Positions 14,248 through 23,193 of a DNA stretch of 64,000 nucleotides are shown here, piece by piece. The translations under genes and the position numbers were made by a program. A model generated the notes under the pieces. That model was not told the DNA's origin. It made no database searches and worked only from the letters and a program-made list of their open reading frames with translations. The stretch lies in NCBI GenBank assembly GCA_965119685.1, contig OZ221971.1, positions 1,240,001 through 1,304,000 on the forward strand. The letters are read 5' to 3'. Every line of letters starts with the position of its first letter. Positions within the stretch are counted from its first letter, which is position 1. The stretch is from Merdibacter sp965119685. Its GTDB lineage: Bacteria > Bacillota_I > Bacilli_A > Erysipelotrichales > Erysipelotrichaceae.

Positions 14248-15275
14248 AAGAGACAATCATCTTAGGAATCGAAAGCAGCTGTGATGAAACAGCGGCGGCT
14301 GTTGTCAAAAATGAGAAAGAGGTACTTTCCAGCGTCGTTGCTTCTCAGATCGATGTGCATAAAGAGTTTGGCGGCGTCGTGCCGGAGGTAGCGAGCCGCA
14401 TTCACGTGGAAAATATCTCCATGGTCATTGATCGGGCATTGCAGCAGGCGGGCTGTGCGTTAGAGGATGTCGATGCGATCGCTGTCACGCAGGGACCGGG
14501 ACTGGTCGGCTGTCTGCATATCGGCTTGCAAGCTGCGAAAACGCTGGCATGGGCCTACCATAAACCGTTGGTGGGAGTCCATCATATCGCCGGGCACATC
14601 TTTGCGAATTTGATGGTCAGCGATTTGGAATATCCGCTGTTAGCATTGGTTGTCTCCGGCGGGCATACTGAGTTGGTCTATCTGAAAGATGATAACAGCT
14701 TTGAGGTGCTGGGAGAGACGCAGGATGATGCGATCGGCGAGGCTTACGACAAGGTGGCGCGGGTGATGGGCCTGCCTTATCCGGGCGGTCCGCAGATCGA
14801 TGCCCTGGCAAAAAAAGGACATCCGGTATATGCTTTGGCAAAGCCCAAAACCGAGAATCCGATGGATTTTTCTTTCAGCGGGCTGAAGAGCAGCGTGTTG
14901 CAGTTTCAATCGCGCTGTGAGCGTCAGCATAAGACGTTTGTACCTGCTGATCTCGCTTGCAGCTTTCAGGAAACGGCGCTGGAAGCGCTGCTTGCACGGG
15001 TGCGCTATGCGCTGGATCATGTGAGTGATATTCGCCATTTTGTCGTTGCCGGCGGCGTTGCGGCAAATTCACGGCTTCGCTCTTTGATCAGTGAGGAGAT
15101 CGCGCCGCGCTATCCAAAGATCCGTTTTACGATTCCGCCGTTGTCTTGTTGTACGGATAATGCGGTGATGATTGCCATCGCCGGTGCGATCGCTTATCGT
15201 CACGGTCACCGCAGCAGTTTTGATATCGGGGCGCAGCCGGGGATGGAGTTAGGCGGCGAATCATCAGCTGCCTAA
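14244..15275 (+). CDS. tsaD: TsaD, tRNA N6-adenosine threonylcarbamoyltransferase
   Basis: The 343-residue catalytic subunit of the t6A complex. It begins ILGIESSCDETAAAVV. The metal-binding motif HHIAGHI and the nucleotide-binding stretches VVSGGHTELV and VAGGVAANSRLRS are all present. It normally has about 340 residues, so it is complete. It is the last gene of the four-gene overlapping operon. Confidence 0.96.
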   Translation: MKETIILGIESSCDETAAAVVKNEKEVLSSVVASQIDVHKEFGGVVPEVASRIHVENISMVIDRALQQAGCALEDVDAIAVTQGPGLVGCLHIGLQAAKTLAWAYHKPLVGVHHIAGHIFANLMVSDLEYPLLALVVSGGHTELVYLKDDNSFEVLGETQDDAIGEAYDKVARVMGLPYPGGPQIDALAKKGHPVYALAKPKTENPMDFSFSGLKSSVLQFQSRCERQHKTFVPADLACSFQETALEALLARVRYALDHVSDIRHFVVAGGVAANSRLRSLISEEIAPRYPKIRFTIPPLSCCTDNAVMIAIAGAIAYRHGHRSSFDIGAQPGMELGGESSAA

Positions 15276-15336
15276 AAGTTAAGGCATACGAAGGAAAACA
15301 TGATTATGCACATAGCGGCACAGATATAGGAAGAGG

Positions 15337-15380
15337 AGCCAAAAATGTTAAATTTCTGTAAGAATACAGCATTTTTGGCT
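15337..15380 (+). terminator. Large hairpin after the tsa operon
   Basis: An exact 11-bp inverted repeat AGCCAAAAATG/CATTTTTGGCT encloses a smaller CTGT/ACAG stem, followed by TGTTT. The T-run is short, so termination may be partial. Confidence 0.55.
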
Positions 15381-15420
15381 TGTTTATGGTACTATGATAG
15401 GCAACGTGGGGTGAAAATGA

Positions 15421-17832
15421 ATGGATCAGCGACTTGGATTGAGTGAACGAGAGGTAAAAGCGCGCATACAAAACGGTCAGGTGAACCGCTCGCCGAAACC
15501 GGCGGTGAAGAGCTATCGCCAGATCATCTTCGAGCATACGTTTAATTTGTTCAATGCGTATAATTTCTGCATCGCATTGGCGCTGGTGCTGGTAAAGGCG
15601 TGGACAAGTCTGTTTTTTGTCGTCATCGTCAGCTCTAACACATTTTTGCGCATCTATCAGGAAATTAAATCGCGAAATATGGTCGCTAAGCTGAATTTGA
15701 TCATCTCCCCCAAAACAAAAGTGATTCGTGATGGAATAGAACAGGAAATCGACAATGAAGAAATCGTTTTGGATGATGTGATCTTCCTCAAAAGCGGCAT
15801 GCAGATCGCCGCAGACTGTGTGGTTTTGGATACGCCGGTGGAGGTCGATGAGTCTTTGTTATCGGGAGAAGCGGAGCCGATTCTCAAACAGCCCGGCGAT
15901 CATATGCTGTCTGGCAGTTTTTTGTTGTCCGGCGCCTGTCATGCCCGCGTAGAGCATGTCGGGTTGGACAATTATGCGACCAAGATCGCCGATGAAACGC
16001 GCAAGCGCAAGCCGGTTTCCTCCGAGATGGTGAAAGTGTTTAGCAAGGTGACGCGCATGACGAGTTGCCTGGTCGTCCCATTGAGCGCTCTGCTGTTTTT
16101 TGAAGCGCTGGTGCTGCGCAAAGAGCCGATTGAGGTGACGGTCGTCAATACCTCGACGGCGCTGTTGGGAATGCTGCCGGTGGGGTTGGTGCTGTTGGCG
16201 AGTATCTCGATGATGGCAAGTGTCGTTCGCTTGGGAAAGCGAAAGGTCGTCGTGCAGGAGATGTTCAGTATTGAGACTCTTTCTCATGCAGATACGCTTT
16301 GTCTGGATAAGACCGGAACACTGACACAAGGAAAGATGACCGTGCGTTCAATCACTGCTTTGGGAGAATACAGCATGCAGCAGGTAGAGGCTGCTATGAA
16401 TTCGTTTGTCAAGGGAAGTCTGGACAGCAACGCGACCTTTCAGACGCTTGCTCTTCGCTTTCAGGGAGAGGCGCCGTATGCCGCGGCGCGCCGTGTCAGC
16501 TTTTCTTCCGCCCGCAAATGGAGCGCTTTGGAGCTGGAAGGGCTGGGGACGCTCATCTTGGGAGCGCCGGAGTTTATCCTGCCGGGCTACGTATTTGACG
16601 AAGCGCTGGAAGAGGCGAAAAGAAGCGGTGCGCGGGTATTGTTAGCTGTGCTGCATGAGGACTTTGATACCTTTCAGGAAACCCTGAGCCAGGCAAAGCC
16701 CTTTGCGGCGATCGTCATCAGCGATCCGCTGCGCGAGGATGCAAAGGAAACCATTCGTTTCTTTCAGGAGAACGAGGTGGATATTAAGATCATCTCCGGT
16801 GATCATCCGCTGACGGTGGCCGCTTTGGCGAAGGAGGCCGGAGTGGCGGATGCGCTGAGCTGTGTCGATGCGACGACACTAAAGAGCAAAGAGGAGCTGG
16901 AACGCGCCATTTTGGAACATGCGGTGATCGGAAGAGCAACGCCGCAGCAAAAGCATGAGATGATTTTGACATTACAGCGCCATGGAAAAACGGTGGCGAT
17001 GACAGGAGACGGCGTCAATGACGTGCTGGCGCTGAAGGATGCCGATGTGTCGATCGCGATGGGCAGCGGTTCGGATGCCGCGAAGCAGATCTCGCAGTTC
17101 GTCGTGATTAACGGCGATCTGGCAACGCTGGCAGAGGTGGTGAGAGAAGGCCGTCTGGATACCAATAACGTGACCCGTTCCGCTTCGATGTACTATCTCA
17201 AGACGATTTATACGATTTTGATTTCCGTCATTATTCTGTTTTTGAACATGCCGTATCCCTTTATTCCTTTTCAGATGACCCTGCTCGATAACTTTGTTGC
17301 CGGATTTCCATCCTTTATGATTTTATTTGAACGCAACATTGAGCGTCAAAAAGAGTCGATCGGCCGTCATGCCCTGCGCTACTCCCTGCCGAATGCATTG
17401 GCAATCGTGCTGACGGTGCTGCTCGTGCGGCTGTTAGGCGTTCAGCTGCAGCTGTCGCAGGCGGAGATGTTCACCATTCTCTACTTCTCAGCCTCCATGA
17501 TTTCGATTCACATGATCTATCGGATCTACTGTCCGCTGAATTGGTATCGCGGCATCGTATTGATACTGGACATCATCGGTTTCGTGTTAGCCTCTTTGCT
17601 GTTTTGGGACTGGCTGGAGCTGGCGGCGATGGATCAGCGTTTGGCTCTTTGCATTGCGGTGATCGTATTTGTGGGAATTTTGCTGGTGACGCTGATTTCC
17701 AAAGCGGTGAATCATCATTTGGACACCCATTTACCGAAGGCTGCCTCAGAAAGCGAAAAAGCTTCCAAGCGCCGTTTTCATCTGATAAAATCTACATTGC
17801 AAAGCATGCGCAAGGAGCATGTGAAGTCATAA
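15421..17832 (+). CDS. Cation-translocating P-type ATPase (CtpE/Ca2+-like group)
   Basis: An 803-residue membrane pump. The phosphorylated aspartate is Asp296 in DKTGTLTQGKM. The actuator motif is DESLLSGEAEPI (SGEA in place of the usual TGES), and the hinge motif is TGDGVNDVLALKDADVSIAM. Helices flank the actuator domain, and about six more follow residue 570. It has no N-terminal heavy-metal domain. General similarity is to the CtpE/YfgQ type, which handles Ca2+ or other hard cations, but the ion is inferred. It is probably monocistronic, between hairpins at 15337 and 17840. Confidence 0.88.
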   Translation: MDQRLGLSEREVKARIQNGQVNRSPKPAVKSYRQIIFEHTFNLFNAYNFCIALALVLVKAWTSLFFVVIVSSNTFLRIYQEIKSRNMVAKLNLIISPKTKVIRDGIEQEIDNEEIVLDDVIFLKSGMQIAADCVVLDTPVEVDESLLSGEAEPILKQPGDHMLSGSFLLSGACHARVEHVGLDNYATKIADETRKRKPVSSEMVKVFSKVTRMTSCLVVPLSALLFFEALVLRKEPIEVTVVNTSTALLGMLPVGLVLLASISMMASVVRLGKRKVVVQEMFSIETLSHADTLCLDKTGTLTQGKMTVRSITALGEYSMQQVEAAMNSFVKGSLDSNATFQTLALRFQGEAPYAAARRVSFSSARKWSALELEGLGTLILGAPEFILPGYVFDEALEEAKRSGARVLLAVLHEDFDTFQETLSQAKPFAAIVISDPLREDAKETIRFFQENEVDIKIISGDHPLTVAALAKEAGVADALSCVDATTLKSKEELERAILEHAVIGRATPQQKHEMILTLQRHGKTVAMTGDGVNDVLALKDADVSIAMGSGSDAAKQISQFVVINGDLATLAEVVREGRLDTNNVTRSASMYYLKTIYTILISVIILFLNMPYPFIPFQMTLLDNFVAGFPSFMILFERNIERQKESIGRHALRYSLPNALAIVLTVLLVRLLGVQLQLSQAEMFTILYFSASMISIHMIYRIYCPLNWYRGIVLILDIIGFVLASLLFWDWLELAAMDQRLALCIAVIVFVGILLVTLISKAVNHHLDTHLPKAASESEKASKRRFHLIKSTLQSMRKEHVKS

Positions 17833-17839
17833 CCAACGG

Positions 17840-17866
17840 ACACCGGGAAAAACGCCCGGTGTTTTC
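17840..17866 (+). terminator. Terminator of the P-type ATPase gene
   Basis: Stem ACACCGGG/CCCGGTGT with a 7-nt loop, followed by TTTTCCTTTT. The rest of the gap to 18117 holds nothing I can name. Confidence 0.85.
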
Positions 17867-18117
17867 CTTTTGCCGCATTAGAAAGAGTGATCAAAGGTGG
17901 TCATCTGACGCAGGGAGGGGGAGCAGGAGATTTCTCTCTCTCCTATATAACGTGCGGTTAAACGATGACGGGAGCTATCACAGTGATCTGCCTTGTCATT
18001 TTCTCACATTACAAAAGGCTCTCCTCTTTCATAAAAGCAGTGCGCCGGCCGTGACGTTGTGATAAAATAAAAAAAGAACGTGATAAAAATTCATGAAAAG
18101 GATGGGAGGATGCATCC

Positions 18118-18696
18118 ATGCGCATACGTTTGGCACAGCCATCGGACTTGCAGGCGATTTATGAGATTTATTGTCCGTATATTTTGGAAACCACGATCAC
18201 CTTTGAGACAGAGCTTCCTTCGTTTGCTCAGTTTCAAGACCGCTTTCAAGCGATTATTGAGGAATATCCATGGCTCGTCGTTGAGGATGGGCATGAGGTG
18301 ATCGGCTATGCGTACGCTTCCCGCGCATTTGAGCGCGCCGCGTACGACTGGTGCTGTGATTTGGCCGTTTATTTTCGCAGGGGCGTCTCCCATCGCGGGA
18401 TGGCCGTTGTCCTTTACGAAACGCTGCTGTCACTGCTTCGTTTACAGCAGGTGCGCATCGTCTATGCGCTGGTTACCGCGGACAATGTGGCCAGCACCCG
18501 TTTTCATGAGCGCCTGTCGTTTGAACGGGTGGGATATTTAAAGGGCTGCGGCTATAAATTCGATCGCTGGCAGGATGTGATCTGGTTTGAAAAAGAGCTG
18601 TATGACGCACATCCGCCATTGCCTTTTCAAAGCTGGAAGTGCTTGGATGCACAGCAGGTGAGGGCAGTGCTTGGCAAAGCGCAGCGAATCGGATAG
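18118..18696 (+). CDS. GNAT N-acetyltransferase, phosphinothricin/methionine-sulfoximine acetyltransferase-like
   Basis: A 192-residue GNAT protein of the PAT/MnaT group. The N-terminal part, MRIRLAQPSDLQAIYEIY, TTITFE and VIGYAYASRAFERAAYDW, is characteristic. The acetyl-CoA region contains DLAVYFRRGVSHRGMAVV, and the C-terminal part NVASTRFHERLSFERVGYL is conserved. The family acetylates glutamine-synthetase inhibitors such as phosphinothricin, or amino acids. A GGGAGG site precedes the start. It is followed after 16 bp by the nitroreductase, so the two are probably cotranscribed. Confidence 0.85.
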   Translation: MRIRLAQPSDLQAIYEIYCPYILETTITFETELPSFAQFQDRFQAIIEEYPWLVVEDGHEVIGYAYASRAFERAAYDWCCDLAVYFRRGVSHRGMAVVLYETLLSLLRLQQVRIVYALVTADNVASTRFHERLSFERVGYLKGCGYKFDRWQDVIWFEKELYDAHPPLPFQSWKCLDAQQVRAVLGKAQRIG

Positions 18697-18712
18697 CAAA
18701 GGAGAGAAAGAC

Positions 18713-19492
18713 ATGGATATTTTAGAAGCCTTGAAGCAGAGAAAAAGCATGCGGGTATTTGAAGATCGCAAAATCGATGAGCAGATCAAGGAAAAGCTCT
18801 ATGAAGCCGCCTTTGAGGCGCCGACTGCCGGGAATCAGATGCTCTACAGCATCATCGAGATTCGTGATGAACGCTTACGCAAACTGTTGGCGGAGACCTG
18901 CGATCGGCAATACTGGATATTAAAAGCGGATCTGATCGTCGTTTTCGTCGCAGATCATCGCCGCTGGTGCGACCTTTATCGTGCCGGAGGCTGTACGCCG
19001 CGAAAGCCGGGTTTAGGAGACGCCTGGTTAGCGATGAGCGATGCGAATATCGCAGCACAGAATATGGTGATCGCAGCGGAGAGCTTTGGCATCGGCAGCT
19101 GCTATATCGGCGACATCATCGAACAGCAGGAAAAGGTGAAAGCGGCGCTGCAATTGCCGGATGAAGTGTTCCCCGCCTGCATGCTGGTGTTCGGTTATCC
19201 TAGTGAACAACAAAAGCAGCGGGTAAAGCCTGCGCGTTTTCAGCGTGAGTATATCGTACATACCGACGTCTATCACACGATGAGCGCACAGGAGCATCAA
19301 GCTTTCTTTGAAGAGCGCGCTTTGCGAAATCAGGCGGCCGTCATCGATTTTTCCGCACAGGTGGAGGCCTTTTGGAAGCGAAAGTACGAAAGTGCATTTT
19401 CCAAGGAGATGAACCGCAGTGCAAAAGCGTATCTGGAACCGTTTATGGATGAGAGAGAGTCATCGAGCGAGGAAGGGGAGGAGAGAGAATGA
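18713..19492 (+). CDS. Nitroreductase family FMN-dependent NADPH oxidoreductase
   Basis: A 259-residue NfsA/FRP-type flavoprotein. The FMN-binding start LKQRKSMRVFEDRKIDEQI and AFEAPTAGNQM are conserved. NMVIAAESFGIGSCYIGDI forms the second FMN site, and a C-terminal extension (QREYIVHTDVYHTM onward) reaches across the dimer as in NfsA-like enzymes. The start at 18713 follows AAAGGAGAGA; an in-frame ATG at 18671 lies inside the previous gene. The natural substrate, a quinone or a nitro compound, is unknown. Confidence 0.86.
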   Translation: MDILEALKQRKSMRVFEDRKIDEQIKEKLYEAAFEAPTAGNQMLYSIIEIRDERLRKLLAETCDRQYWILKADLIVVFVADHRRWCDLYRAGGCTPRKPGLGDAWLAMSDANIAAQNMVIAAESFGIGSCYIGDIIEQQEKVKAALQLPDEVFPACMLVFGYPSEQQKQRVKPARFQREYIVHTDVYHTMSAQEHQAFFEERALRNQAAVIDFSAQVEAFWKRKYESAFSKEMNRSAKAYLEPFMDERESSSEEGEERE

Positions 19493-20361
19493 AGCATATC
19501 GGCTTTATCGGCGTCGGCATCATGGGAAAATCCATGGCCGGACATCTGATGCAACAGGGATATACGCTGCACATCTATGCGCGGCATCCGCAGAAGGCGG
19601 CCGACATCGTGGAAAAAGGGGCAATCCTTCATGCGACGATCGCGGATTGTGTGCGGGCGAGCGAGGCCGTGATTACCATGGTCGGCTATCCCAGCGATGT
19701 AGAAGAGGTCTACTTGGGAGAGAATGGGATTTTTGCGGCGGCAAGGGAAGGGATGCTGCTCATCGATATGACGACATCTTCCCCGAAGCTGGCAAGGATG
19801 CTGTATGCACATGGCAAAGCCCGCGCCCTGTCTGTTCTTGATGCGCCGGTGACCGGCGGAGACAGCGGGGCGAAGCAGGGGACGCTGACGATCTTGGTCG
19901 GCGGGGACAGACAGGCGTTTGAACGTGCCCATCCGTTGTTTGAGGCGATGGGTACACATATCTATTACTGCGGCGAATCCGGCATGGGACAGCACATGAA
20001 GCTGGCTAATCAGATTATGATTGCCGGTACGCTCAGCGGAGTCAGCGAGGCGATGGCCTATGCGAAAGCGCAGGGATTAGATCCGCAGCAGATGATCGCT
20101 TATTTAAAGGATGGTGCGGCCGGTTCTAAACAGCTGGAGCTGCTGGGTCCGAAAATGGCGGCAGAGGACTTTGCGCCGGGCTTCTTCATCAAGCATTTTA
20201 TCAAGGATATGCGTTTGGCGATGGAGGAGTCGCAGCAGGAGCATTTGCGGCTGTATGTGTTAGAAGCGGTATTATCTCATTTTGAACAGCTGGCTGCACA
20301 AGGCCTTGCGGAGAGGGGGACCCAGCAGCTGATTACCTTTTATGTGCCGCAAAAGAAATGA
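19489..20361 (+). CDS. NAD(P)-dependent beta-hydroxyacid dehydrogenase (GarR/MmsB family)
   Basis: A 290-residue 3-hydroxyisobutyrate/tartronate-semialdehyde reductase-type enzyme. The N-terminal GFIGVGIMGKSMAGHLM is the Rossmann signature, VLDAPVTGGDSGAKQGTLT is the substrate-binding motif, and the catalytic lysine lies in GQHMKLANQIM. It overlaps the nitroreductase stop by ATGA, which indicates one operon. A link to the glycerate kinase at 39743 would fit a tartronate-semialdehyde role, but the genes are far apart and this is only a possibility. Confidence 0.87.
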   Translation: MKHIGFIGVGIMGKSMAGHLMQQGYTLHIYARHPQKAADIVEKGAILHATIADCVRASEAVITMVGYPSDVEEVYLGENGIFAAAREGMLLIDMTTSSPKLARMLYAHGKARALSVLDAPVTGGDSGAKQGTLTILVGGDRQAFERAHPLFEAMGTHIYYCGESGMGQHMKLANQIMIAGTLSGVSEAMAYAKAQGLDPQQMIAYLKDGAAGSKQLELLGPKMAAEDFAPGFFIKHFIKDMRLAMEESQQEHLRLYVLEAVLSHFEQLAAQGLAERGTQQLITFYVPQKK

Positions 20362-20431
20362 GCATCTGTTGATCGTTGGGTGAAGATTCATCCAGAAAAC
20401 ACAGAATCACGATGATTTTCCTATGGGAATA

Positions 20432-20440
20432 TGCTATACT
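20432..20440 (+). promoter_or_regulatory. Extended -10 promoter of the lipoprotein gene
   Basis: TGCTATACT is an extended -10, 32 bp before the start codon. The -35 region is poor. Confidence 0.5.
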
Positions 20441-20471
20441 GTTCTTGTTATTTTGAACTGGGAGGGATACG

Positions 20472-21134
20472 ATGGTTCAATTTCTGAAACGAATGACTGT
20501 GGCTCTTTGTGCGTGCAGCCTGCTGTTAGCCGGCTGCAGCGGAAATCAAGAGGAGAGCACAGAAAAAGAGGAGAAAATCGAGATCAAAGAAAACTCCGTA
20601 TACCTGGCTCCGTCACAGCCAAACGCTTATATGAAGAGCGTATACGATGAGCTGAGCGCCGCATTGACAAAAGCGGATGACGAGGCGGAGGCACAGGCGC
20701 TGGCAAAGCTGTTTGCGGCAGATTTTTTCACCCTGTCCAACAAAAAATCCGATACGGACATCGGCGGCTTAAACTACATACCGAGCGATGCTTATGAGGA
20801 TATGGAGGTCTACGCGCGTTTTTACTTCTATAACAATTATTCTGCTATCGTTGCAGAGCTGGGAGAGGAACAATTGCCTTGCGTAAAGGAAGTTGTGATC
20901 AACGACACGCAGCCCTCGGAGATCACGTATGGAGATACTGTTTACCAGGGATATGAGATCAGCGTGGGGATTACTTACGAGGATACTAAGGCGGCAGATC
21001 TGAAGACGTCGGCGGTGCTGTCAGTTGCTAAGATGGACGATTATGATTATACTACATTGACCGCGCTGAACAATGGGGAACTGGAAGAAACGCCGATGCC
21101 GAAAACGCTGATGCGTGTCATCGCATTATCCTAA
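20472..21134 (+). CDS. Putative lipoprotein, function unknown
   Basis: A 220-residue protein with a lipoprotein signal peptide: positively charged start, hydrophobic core, and lipobox LLAGC with Cys22 as the lipidated residue. An acidic, lysine-rich linker follows, then a soluble domain that I do not recognise (about residues 50-220, with ALAKLFAADFFTLSNKKSDT). It should be anchored to the outer face of the membrane. It has its own promoter and terminator, so it appears monocistronic. Confidence 0.8.
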   Translation: MVQFLKRMTVALCACSLLLAGCSGNQEESTEKEEKIEIKENSVYLAPSQPNAYMKSVYDELSAALTKADDEAEAQALAKLFAADFFTLSNKKSDTDIGGLNYIPSDAYEDMEVYARFYFYNNYSAIVAELGEEQLPCVKEVVINDTQPSEITYGDTVYQGYEISVGITYEDTKAADLKTSAVLSVAKMDDYDYTTLTALNNGELEETPMPKTLMRVIALS

Positions 21135-21142
21135 AAAGAAAA

Positions 21143-21167
21143 AGGACTGAGGAAATCAGTTCTTTTT
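21143..21167 (+). terminator. Terminator of the lipoprotein gene
   Basis: Stem AGGACTGA/TCAGTTCT with a 5-nt loop followed by a T-run. Confidence 0.85.
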
Positions 21168-21318
21168 TGGGTAAGCGTGAGAGATGTATCAGACTTTGAG
21201 GATATAGACATCTGTCAACAGTGCTTTTATCGCCTTGACGTGTACGTGTATTAAAACGCAGGGGAATTGGATTTCCCTGCAAATAGCTTTTCAAAAGCAG
21301 ATGAGAAGGAGGAGTGCA

Positions 21319-22503
21319 ATGAAAGTAGAGCTGCGTGCGATTGCCGCAAATGAAAAACAGCGAAATGAAGTATATGAGATTATCCGTCTGATTTGCGATC
21401 AGGAAAAATTGCAGCTGGAGGAACGAGGGGATACGATCGTCATCGAGGTCTGTCCGCAGGGCAGCATTCTATGCACACAACAGGAAGACGTCATCACCTT
21501 GCAGGCGCATACCAATCATGGGGGACCGGGCTTTCATGCCTATTGCGTAAATCTCTTTGCATGGATTCGCGAGGAATGCGATACGGCTTGCAGTGTCAGT
21601 GACGACTGCGGCTTTTTGGAGAATCCGGACTTTTCGCGGCTGAAATATGAGGTGTTTTATCCGTGGCTGAGCGATCTTAAACGCCTGCTGTTAGAGGGCG
21701 CCTTACAGCATCAAAACTATTATTTCGATACGGCGCAGTATCTGGTGCCTCCTAAGGAAGACGCCATGATCACCTCCTGCGGGTATCTCGATCATCATGA
21801 GCTGGAGGAGATGGATGCAGAAGCGCTGGCTCCCTATTTCTTCCTTTGGAACGAGGAGGAGCGGGATGCGCGCTTTTATAAAAACTGCGCGTTGCATCTG
21901 TTGGCGAAGGAAGGCTACGGCCGCTATGCGCGGATGAACGAGCAAAGCGAGAAATATGCGCAGATGATCGTGGACTACATCGACATTGCCTATTCGTTGG
22001 ACCCTGCGATCTCTTTGCCGTTACAAGCCTATCAAGAGCTATGTGAACAATTAGGAAGAGAAACGACGATCACTGACGGTGTGATGATGGAGGAGGAGAT
22101 CACGCAATATCGTCAGCATGAGGTGTATCACCTGTTTCACGAATGGAACATTTATGCGCCGGGATGCTGCGAACGCAGCTATGACGGTGTTCACGACGAG
22201 CTGTATCTGATGGCCCCTTATGAGGATGCGTCCTGCGGCTGGGAGTGGATGTGGAAAATCGCTTCCTATGCCTCACAGCCCGAATCATGGGAGCATCTGT
22301 TACAAGGAGGGGAGCGTTGGACAAACGATACGCTTACCGGGACGTATGAGGTGGAGCGGCAGGAGGACTTGTTCCTGCTGCGGGCGCTGCTCTTTGGAAG
22401 GGAGCGGCTCTATATCGAAATAGCGGTGCGTGAGGAAGCAGATCTGCCTTATTTAAAGGCATGTATTCGCCGTTGTCATGATGGACGCAAAGGTATGCTT
22501 TGA
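21319..22503 (+). CDS. Hypothetical protein, 394 aa
   Basis: An intact cytoplasmic-looking protein with no signal peptide or membrane helix, rich in acidic residues, tryptophan and tyrosine. I recognise no domain. Visible stretches include the N-terminal KVELRAIAANEKQRNEVYEI, a central HNY-rich segment, and a C-terminal half with CGWEWMWKIASYA. The start is set at 21319 behind AAGGAGGAG; the frame is open further upstream without a ribosome-binding site. Codon use matches the neighbouring core genes. A strong terminator follows. Confidence 0.75.
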   Translation: MKVELRAIAANEKQRNEVYEIIRLICDQEKLQLEERGDTIVIEVCPQGSILCTQQEDVITLQAHTNHGGPGFHAYCVNLFAWIREECDTACSVSDDCGFLENPDFSRLKYEVFYPWLSDLKRLLLEGALQHQNYYFDTAQYLVPPKEDAMITSCGYLDHHELEEMDAEALAPYFFLWNEEERDARFYKNCALHLLAKEGYGRYARMNEQSEKYAQMIVDYIDIAYSLDPAISLPLQAYQELCEQLGRETTITDGVMMEEEITQYRQHEVYHLFHEWNIYAPGCCERSYDGVHDELYLMAPYEDASCGWEWMWKIASYASQPESWEHLLQGGERWTNDTLTGTYEVERQEDLFLLRALLFGRERLYIEIAVREEADLPYLKACIRRCHDGRKGML

Positions 22504-22541
22504 TCGATATTCGCTTTTCATAAAAAACAGACAGTCTGATC

Positions 22542-22572
22542 ACAAAGCAGAGAGCGCATCTGCTTTGTTTTT
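22542..22572 (+). terminator. Terminator after the 394-aa protein gene
   Basis: Stem ACAAAGCAGA/TCTGCTTTGT with a 7-nt loop, followed by TTTTTC. The following 22573-22831 contains no gene; a 14-bp direct repeat CGTAGAAAGAAAGC occurs near 22646 and 22738. Confidence 0.88.
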
Positions 22573-22831
22573 CATAAGATTTGCCAAACGAGAAAAGAGA
22601 GAATATACCAAGAGGTTCCCGGTGGAGTGAAACTCGTGATGATGAGCGTAGAAAGAAAGCCCGGGATATCTGTTAAAATCAAATGAGAGTGGATAGAACT
22701 CAAGGGGGCATCAAGGCAGTGTCGTTGGGCTGATCGATCGTAGAAAGAAAGCAGGGAAACCGTCTTTTTGATCAGCTGTTATGGATTTGCTAGCTCAGTA
22801 TAGGGAATATGGACAGACACCTTGAAAAAAC

Positions 22832-23035
22832 GGGGCTGTAACGAATAAAGGTATTCGGCAAAAAAGCATTGTATTCGCATAGGAGAACAGATTCGTTTTT
22901 TTGCCGCCTGTGAAATTTGTCATTCCAAAAACAGCGGAAACCAATAGAAAAACGAGTGTAACATAGCGTTAGTTTGCATCCACACTCGTTATTTTTTTTC
23001 ATAGTGATATTTCTTTTTCTTTTTGTTACAGCCCC
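22832..23035. repeat. MITE-like element, copy A
   Basis: A 204-bp element with terminal inverted repeats GGGGCTGTAAC and GTTACAGCCCC. It has no coding capacity and contains two internal hairpins (CGGCAAAAAA/TTTTTTGCCG and the terminator at 22951). It shares its ends and the motifs AATAGAAAAAC and CATAGTGATATTTCT-like right part with copies at 41049 and 41264. It is probably mobilised in trans by an insertion-sequence transposase not present here. Confidence 0.7.
22951..22999 (+). terminator. Terminator-like hairpin inside MITE copy A
   Basis: AACGAGTGT/ACACTCGTT closes a 22-nt loop and is followed by ATTTTTTTT, so the element could stop rightward transcription. Confidence 0.6.
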
Positions 23036-23193
23036 TTTGCCATCTGTTGATATTCATTTGTGGGACTATCGCGATAGGAGAGCTTTCAATGCTCATTTGA
23101 ATGCTGAGTATCGTTTGATAACGATAAAACGTCTTTCTTCCATCGCTTGATGAATCCGATCATACCTGCGAAAGGATGTGTGGAGAATTGTCG

